From Planctomycetota bacterium (GTDB taxonomy: Bacteria > Planctomycetota > DG-23 > SLPQ01), in contig JAGHCE010000222.1 of NCBI GenBank assembly GCA_021160625.1, positions 1 through 9,027 of the forward strand: a stretch of DNA of 9,027 nucleotides, written 5' to 3'. The notes under the pieces are model-generated. The model was given only the letters and a program-made list of their open reading frames with translations. It did no database searches and was not told where the DNA came from. Below, piece after piece: positions 6,314 to 9,027 of the stretch; within the stretch, counting starts at the first letter, position 1, and every line of letters starts with the position of its first letter. Made by a program: the position numbers and the translations under genes.

Positions 6314-7282
6314 ATGCCGACAGTTGATATGCCGCTTGAGGAATTGAAAACTTACAGGGGCACAAATCCTCGCCCGGCGGATTTCGACGCCTACTGGGAA
6401 AGGGCGCTTGACGAGGGCCGCTCCACCGACCCCGAAGTGGAGCTGGTGAAGGCCGACTTCGCCGCGCCGGGGGTCGCCGAGTGTTTCGATCTTTTCTTTA
6501 CGGGGGTACGCGGCGCCCGGATACACGCCAAGTACCTAAGGCCCACCGCAGCGCCCAAGAGCCATCCGGCGGTGCTGCAATTCCACGGATATTCAGGCAG
6601 TGCCGGGCCATGGTGGGAGAAGCTCGCCTTCGTGGCAACTGGGTTCTCGGTGGCGGCGATGGACTGCCGTGGCCAGGGAGGCTCTTCTGAGGATACGGGG
6701 GGAGTCAAGGGGAACACGCTCAAGGGGCACATTATCCGGGGTCTTGCGCTGGACGACTCACCCGACAACCTCCTTTTCAGGCACATTTTCCTCGACACGG
6801 TGCAGCTGGCGCGTGTCGTGATGGGTTTCGACGAGGTTGACGAGGGGCGCGTAGGCGCGATGGGCGGCTCACAAGGCGGCGGGCTTACCCTTGCCTGCAT
6901 CGGCCTTGAGCCGCGCATCAAGCGCGCTGCGCCGGTCTATCCGTTCCTCTCCGACTATAAGCGCGTTTGGGAAATGGACCTTGCCGAAAACGCCTACCGG
7001 GAATTGAAGGACTTCTTTCGCCATTTTGATCCCCTCCACGAGCGCGAGGAGGAGATTTTCACGCGCCTGGGATATATCGACGTCGAGAATCTGGCACCGC
7101 GCACAAAGGCCGAAGTCCTGATGGGCACAGGACTTATGGACGACATCTGCCCGCCGTCGACGCAATTTGCCGCCTATAATAAGATTGGCTCGCCGAAGGA
7201 AATGGCCCTGTATCCGGATTTTGGCCACGAGGGCCTTCCGGGTTTTGCCGACAGGGCATTCGAGTTTCTGGCGGGCCTGTGA
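6314..7282 (+). CDS. Acetyl xylan esterase / cephalosporin-C deacetylase family hydrolase (AXE1, 322 aa)
   Basis: This alpha/beta-hydrolase belongs to the carbohydrate esterase family 7 type, which removes acetyl groups from acetylated xylo-oligosaccharides and similar small esters. The catalytic triad is visible: Ser186 in GGSQGG (184-189), Asp276 in GTGLMDDICPPST (271-283) and His305 in FGHEG (303-307). Tyr93 in HGYSG (91-95) is the likely oxyanion-hole residue. Spacing between the triad residues and the total length agree with the family, which forms oligomers in the cytoplasm; no signal peptide is present. DCRGQGGSS (118-126) is another family hallmark. I chose ATG 6314 because AAGGAG sits six bases upstream; the frame stays open to an upstream ATG at 6263 but that start lacks a site and adds unrelated residues. 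The next gene is 319 bases downstream, so co-transcription is uncertain. Natural substrate not determinable. Confidence 0.95.
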   Translation: MPTVDMPLEELKTYRGTNPRPADFDAYWERALDEGRSTDPEVELVKADFAAPGVAECFDLFFTGVRGARIHAKYLRPTAAPKSHPAVLQFHGYSGSAGPWWEKLAFVATGFSVAAMDCRGQGGSSEDTGGVKGNTLKGHIIRGLALDDSPDNLLFRHIFLDTVQLARVVMGFDEVDEGRVGAMGGSQGGGLTLACIGLEPRIKRAAPVYPFLSDYKRVWEMDLAENAYRELKDFFRHFDPLHEREEEIFTRLGYIDVENLAPRTKAEVLMGTGLMDDICPPSTQFAAYNKIGSPKEMALYPDFGHEGLPGFADRAFEFLAGL

Positions 7283-7327
7283 GTCGAGGCCCATAGCTGG
7301 TCTTTGCCGAACTTACCGGGAGCAGCG

Positions 7328-7350
7328 CACTGGTGGGCGAGCCACCAGTG
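7328..7350. repeat. CACTGGTGG hairpin repeat, copy 1
   Basis: CACTGGTGG (7328-7336) and CCACCAGTG (7342-7350) form a perfect 9-bp inverted repeat with a 5-base loop, GCGAG. A second full copy lies at 8850-8870 with loop ACAAG, and one arm recurs at 7505-7514. Same sequence and same loop length at two places indicate a repeat family. Confidence 0.75.
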
Positions 7351-7411
7351 GCACGAAGCTGGTTTTCTGCCATCGCGGGAAATGGGCCAAAAGGGTCTAA
7401 AAAAGGCTATT

Positions 7412-7425
7412 TCAAGGGCCCTTGA
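7412..7425. repeat. Perfect 14-bp palindrome
   Basis: TCAAGGGCCCTTGA is its own reverse complement. It could be an operator-like site for a dimeric DNA-binding protein or part of a larger folded repeat, since GGGTC (7393-7397) and GACCC (7424-7428) bracket it. No regulator gene is in the window. Confidence 0.5.
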
Positions 7426-7475
7426 CCCACGCGAACGGGGTTTTGAGACAGCCTGCTTACCCTGCCCGATAATGA

Positions 7476-7500
7476 GGGCGCGGCAAGCAGCGCCCCTACG
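7476..7500 (-). repeat. Dispersed intergenic repeat, copy 2 (partial, inverted)
   Basis: The reverse complement of these 25 bases matches 8754-8778 at 24 of 25 positions, beginning CGTAGGGGCGCTGC. The part corresponding to the CAGTTGATTGCC core is absent here. The following bases (7501-7514) switch into one arm of the CCACCAGTG hairpin module. Confidence 0.75.
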
Positions 7501-7601
7501 GCAAGCCACCAGTGGCACGTGGTCCGAACGCCAAGCCGCTTGAGAAACTTACGCGCCGGCGCTGACGGCGCTGTTCTGAGGAAGACAGGAGATAACCAAT
7601 T

Positions 7602-8642
7602 ATGAAAAAGTTTCGCGTCGGTGTTATCGGTGTTGGTATGGGGCGCAATCACGTAACCGGTTTCAATGAGCACCCGGCGGCCGAGGTCGTGGCGGTGTGC
7701 GATATGGACGAGGCGCGCCTTACGGAGATCGCCGACCTGAACAACGTCCCCGGACGTTACACTTCGTCGAGGGAGATGTTGCGAAAGGAGAATCTGGACA
7801 TCGTCGGGATTGCCACGCCGAACAAGTTTCACAAGCCGCTGGCCGTCGAAGCTTTTCGCGCGGGCTGTCACGTCCTCTGTGAGAAGCCGATGGCGATGAA
7901 TGCGCGCGAGGCTCGGGTGATGATCACCGCAGCCGAGAAGGCCGGAAAGCGCCTTATGATAAACTTCTCCTACCGCTTTACCGAGCAGGGTATAGCCCTC
8001 AAGCGGCAGGTGGACAACGGCATTCTCGGTGACGTCTATTTCGCGCGGACGGTATGGCACCGGCGGCGCGGGATGCCCGGGTTCGGCGGCTGGTTCGGCC
8101 GGAAGAACCTTGCCGGCGGCGGGCCGCTTATCGACCTCGGCGTGCACCGGCTGGACCTTGCGCTCTGGCTTATGGGCTACCCCGAGCCGGTCTGGGTTAC
8201 GGGCAGTACGTACAACCACCTCGCCACCGCAATCGCAAAGAAGGCGGGCAAGAAGTTCGACGTGGAGGACCTGGCCGTCGGGATGGTCACCTTCGCCAAC
8301 GGGGCCACGCTTGAGATCGAGGCTTCTTGGGCGGCCAACATCGCCGAAAAGGAGCTGATGGAGACGCGCCTTCTGGGCACCAAGGGGGGGCTGGTTCACC
8401 GCAACGTCAACGAAACGTACCAGTTCGAGGCGGAGATTTTCGTCGAGCGGGACGGGGCCCCCTTCGATATGAAGCTCCACCCGCCGCTGCCGAAGTGCCA
8501 CAAGGCCTACTACTCGTTCGTCGAAAGCCTCCTGGGGAAAACGCCGCCGGCCGCCACCGGCGAAGAGGGCCTCATCGTTATGGAACTCCTCGACGCCATC
8601 TACAAGAGCGCCGAAGCCGGCCGCCCGATCAAAATTAAATAA
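7602..8642 (+). CDS. Gfo/Idh/MocA-family NAD(P)-dependent oxidoreductase (346 aa)
   Basis: Members of this family oxidise or reduce sugars, inositols and related compounds with NAD(P). The N-terminal Rossmann fold shows FRVGVIGVGMGRNH (4-17), an acidic residue ending strand 2 (CDMDE, 33-37), and the family signature CEKPMAMN (93-100) with Lys95. The C-terminal alpha/beta domain carries GGGPLIDLGVHRLDL (172-186), in which Asp178 and His182 are the usual substrate-binding/catalytic positions. No Tat or Sec signal is present, so the enzyme is probably cytoplasmic, unlike many exported planctomycete relatives. Length is typical. AGGAG at 7587-7591 supports ATG 7602. It follows the esterase on the same strand after a 319-base repeat-filled gap; a shared role in sugar catabolism is plausible but not proven. 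Exact substrate cannot be assigned; myo-inositol, glucose-fructose and dihydrodiol relatives all share these motifs. Confidence 0.95.
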   Translation: MKKFRVGVIGVGMGRNHVTGFNEHPAAEVVAVCDMDEARLTEIADLNNVPGRYTSSREMLRKENLDIVGIATPNKFHKPLAVEAFRAGCHVLCEKPMAMNAREARVMITAAEKAGKRLMINFSYRFTEQGIALKRQVDNGILGDVYFARTVWHRRRGMPGFGGWFGRKNLAGGGPLIDLGVHRLDLALWLMGYPEPVWVTGSTYNHLATAIAKKAGKKFDVEDLAVGMVTFANGATLEIEASWAANIAEKELMETRLLGTKGGLVHRNVNETYQFEAEIFVERDGAPFDMKLHPPLPKCHKAYYSFVESLLGKTPPAATGEEGLIVMELLDAIYKSAEAGRPIKIK

Positions 8643-8675
8643 ACGCACCGGGTCGCAGAAAGCCAGTTGATATGA

Positions 8676-8750
8676 AAAGGGGACAGTATACTTTTCCTGT
8701 GCCCCTGTCGGCTGTTCAACCCATAGTTCAAAAAGTATACTGTCCCCTTT
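8676..8750. repeat. Perfect 20-bp inverted repeat with GTATAC in each arm
   Basis: AAAGGGGACAGTATACTTTT (8676-8695) is repeated exactly in inverted form at 8731-8750, with a 35-base spacer. Each arm also contains the palindrome AGTATACT. It lies 34 bases after the oxidoreductase stop. The form resembles small non-autonomous repeats such as REP/BIME elements mobilised by REP-associated (IS200-like) transposases, but no transposase is present, so the class is inferred. Confidence 0.75.
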
Positions 8751-8753
8751 CCG

Positions 8754-8813
8754 CGTAGGGGCGCTGCCTGCCGCGCCCGCGGAAGACCAGTTGATTGCCA
8801 CGGACAACGTCTG
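8754..8813 (+). repeat. Dispersed intergenic repeat, copy 3
   Basis: The left part (8754-8778) matches 7476-7500 in inverted orientation at 24 of 25 positions, and the right part (8776-8813) matches 6156-6193 directly at 33 of 38. It therefore joins the two segments seen separately in the other spacers and is the fullest copy in the window. Confidence 0.75.
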
Positions 8814-8826
8814 CGGCCGATGTAGG

Positions 8827-8842
8827 GTGCGCCTTGGCGCAC
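8827..8842. repeat. GTGCGCC-tt-GGCGCAC palindrome
   Basis: Seven-bp perfect arms are separated by TT, preceded by GTAG and followed by GCG. A diverged relative, GGTGCG...CGCACGCG, occurs at 6104-6122 in the divergent gap, so this is probably another module of the local repeat set. Confidence 0.55.
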
Positions 8843-8849
8843 GCGCATC

Positions 8850-8870
8850 ACTGGTGGACAAGCCACCAGT
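8850..8870. repeat. ACTGGTGG hairpin repeat, copy 2
   Basis: ACTGGTGG (8850-8857) and CCACCAGT (8863-8870) form a perfect 8-bp inverted repeat with a 5-base loop, ACAAG. Compare 7328-7350, which has the same arms and loop length. Confidence 0.75.
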
Positions 8871-8906
8871 ACCACATAGCCGTCTGTAGGGGCGAGGCAC
8901 TGTCAA

Positions 8907-8954
8907 GTGCCATGACATGGTTTACAAGTTGTGCCACGACATGGTATACAGTTT
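8907..8954. repeat. Two adjacent 24-base direct repeats
   Basis: Units 8907-8930 and 8931-8954 abut exactly and share 20 of 24 bases; each contains GTGCCA followed by GACATGGT and TACA. The first unit overlaps the GGCACT/AGTGCC hairpin at 8896-8911. Multiple short direct repeats beside a hairpin are typical of transposase-binding ends or of protein-binding arrays; neither is proven here. Confidence 0.65.
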
Positions 8955-8955
8955 G

Positions 8956-9008
8956 AGGCGGGGGGAACGCGGCTGAGGCCGTAGGCCGAAGCGGGGTTTC
9001 CCCCGCCT
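8956..9008. repeat. Long imperfect hairpin, 25-base arms with a 3-base loop
   Basis: Bases 8956-8980 pair with 8984-9008 around GTA (8981-8983): 20 Watson-Crick pairs, one G·T, two G/G mismatches and one tandem G-A/A-G mismatch (8975-8976 with 8988-8989). The outer stem is AGGCGGGGG with CCCCCGCCT. There is no T run on either side, so it is not an obvious intrinsic terminator. It directly follows the tandem 24-base repeat. Confidence 0.7.
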
Positions 9009-9027
9009 GTTGCCTCCTTGCCGCTTC

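Larger units (their letters stand above)
7283..7601. other. Repeat-rich spacer between esterase and oxidoreductase
   Basis: No gene is supported in these 319 bases. The spacer holds a perfect ACTGGTGG/CCACCAGT-type hairpin (7328-7350), a GAAAT...ATTTC inverted pair (7379-7413) leading into a 14-bp palindrome (7412-7425), an inverted copy of the dispersed repeat (7476-7500), a half-copy of the hairpin (7505-7514) and a GCGCCG/CGGCGC pair (7553-7571). I see no textbook terminator for the esterase. A ribosome-binding site for the oxidoreductase, AGGAG, is at 7587-7591. Confidence 0.65.
8643..9027. other. Gene-free, repeat-dense right end
   Basis: No coding region is supported in these 385 bases. 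In order it contains a 20-bp inverted repeat pair (8676-8750), dispersed repeat copy 3 (8754-8813), a GTGCGCC/GGCGCAC palindrome (8827-8842), the CCACCAGT hairpin copy 2 (8850-8870), a GGCACT/AGTGCC hairpin (8896-8911), a tandem 24-base repeat (8907-8954) and a long imperfect hairpin (8956-9008). Frames that open on the minus strand here are read through these repeats. Confidence 0.7.

Noticed and set aside
7407..8918. A 503-codon open frame on the minus strand covering the oxidoreductase
   Set aside because: It is antisense to a gene with clear Gfo/Idh/MocA motifs, extends through intergenic repeats on both sides, and its product has no recognisable fold. High GC content keeps such antisense frames open.
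8907..8954. Possible CRISPR array
   Set aside because: Only two units, directly adjacent with no spacer between them, and no cas gene in the window.

Overview
The window is GC-rich bacterial DNA from a Gram-negative organism. The diderm call rests on a lipoprotein outer-membrane factor encoded next to a periplasmic adaptor and an ABC transporter. The pairing of a family-7-type acetyl-ester hydrolase with a Gfo/Idh/MocA oxidoreductase, separated by spacers full of short hairpin repeats, resembles Planctomycetota or other PVC-type environmental genomes. That placement is an inference from gene content and style, not from a marker gene.

Layout. Positions 1-718 (minus) hold the N-terminal 239 codons of a RecQ helicase that runs off the left edge. 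Positions 788-5930 (minus) hold one efflux operon, transcribed right to left: membrane-fusion protein (5930-4554), MacB/LolD-type ABC ATPase (4458-3664), FtsX/MacB-type permease (3667-2409) and TolC-type outer-membrane lipoprotein (2416-788). ATPase and permease overlap by 4 nt; permease and outer-membrane factor overlap by 8 nt. A weak intrinsic terminator (748-775) separates the operon from recQ. Positions 5931-6313 form the divergent regulatory gap. Positions 6314-7282 (plus) encode an acetyl xylan esterase/cephalosporin-C deacetylase family hydrolase, and 7602-8642 (plus) a Gfo/Idh/MocA oxidoreductase. The last 385 bases carry no convincing gene but are dense in inverted and tandem repeats.

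How the genes work together. The four minus-strand genes make a complete MacAB-TolC-like tripartite pump for moving small molecules, peptides or lipids across the envelope. The permease is broken, however, by an apparent one-base deletion in a G run: the two reading frames together spell a full permease of about 419 residues. The two plus-strand genes look like carbohydrate metabolism (deacetylation and sugar oxidation) but are not tightly coupled.

I do not see a wholly new system. The parts most worth a second look are the permease frameshift, the shared repeat modules in the three plus-side spacers (two copies directly repeated around the esterase-oxidoreductase pair), a perfect 20-bp inverted repeat with GTATAC-containing arms, and a tandem 24-bp repeat next to a 25-bp-arm hairpin at the right edge.
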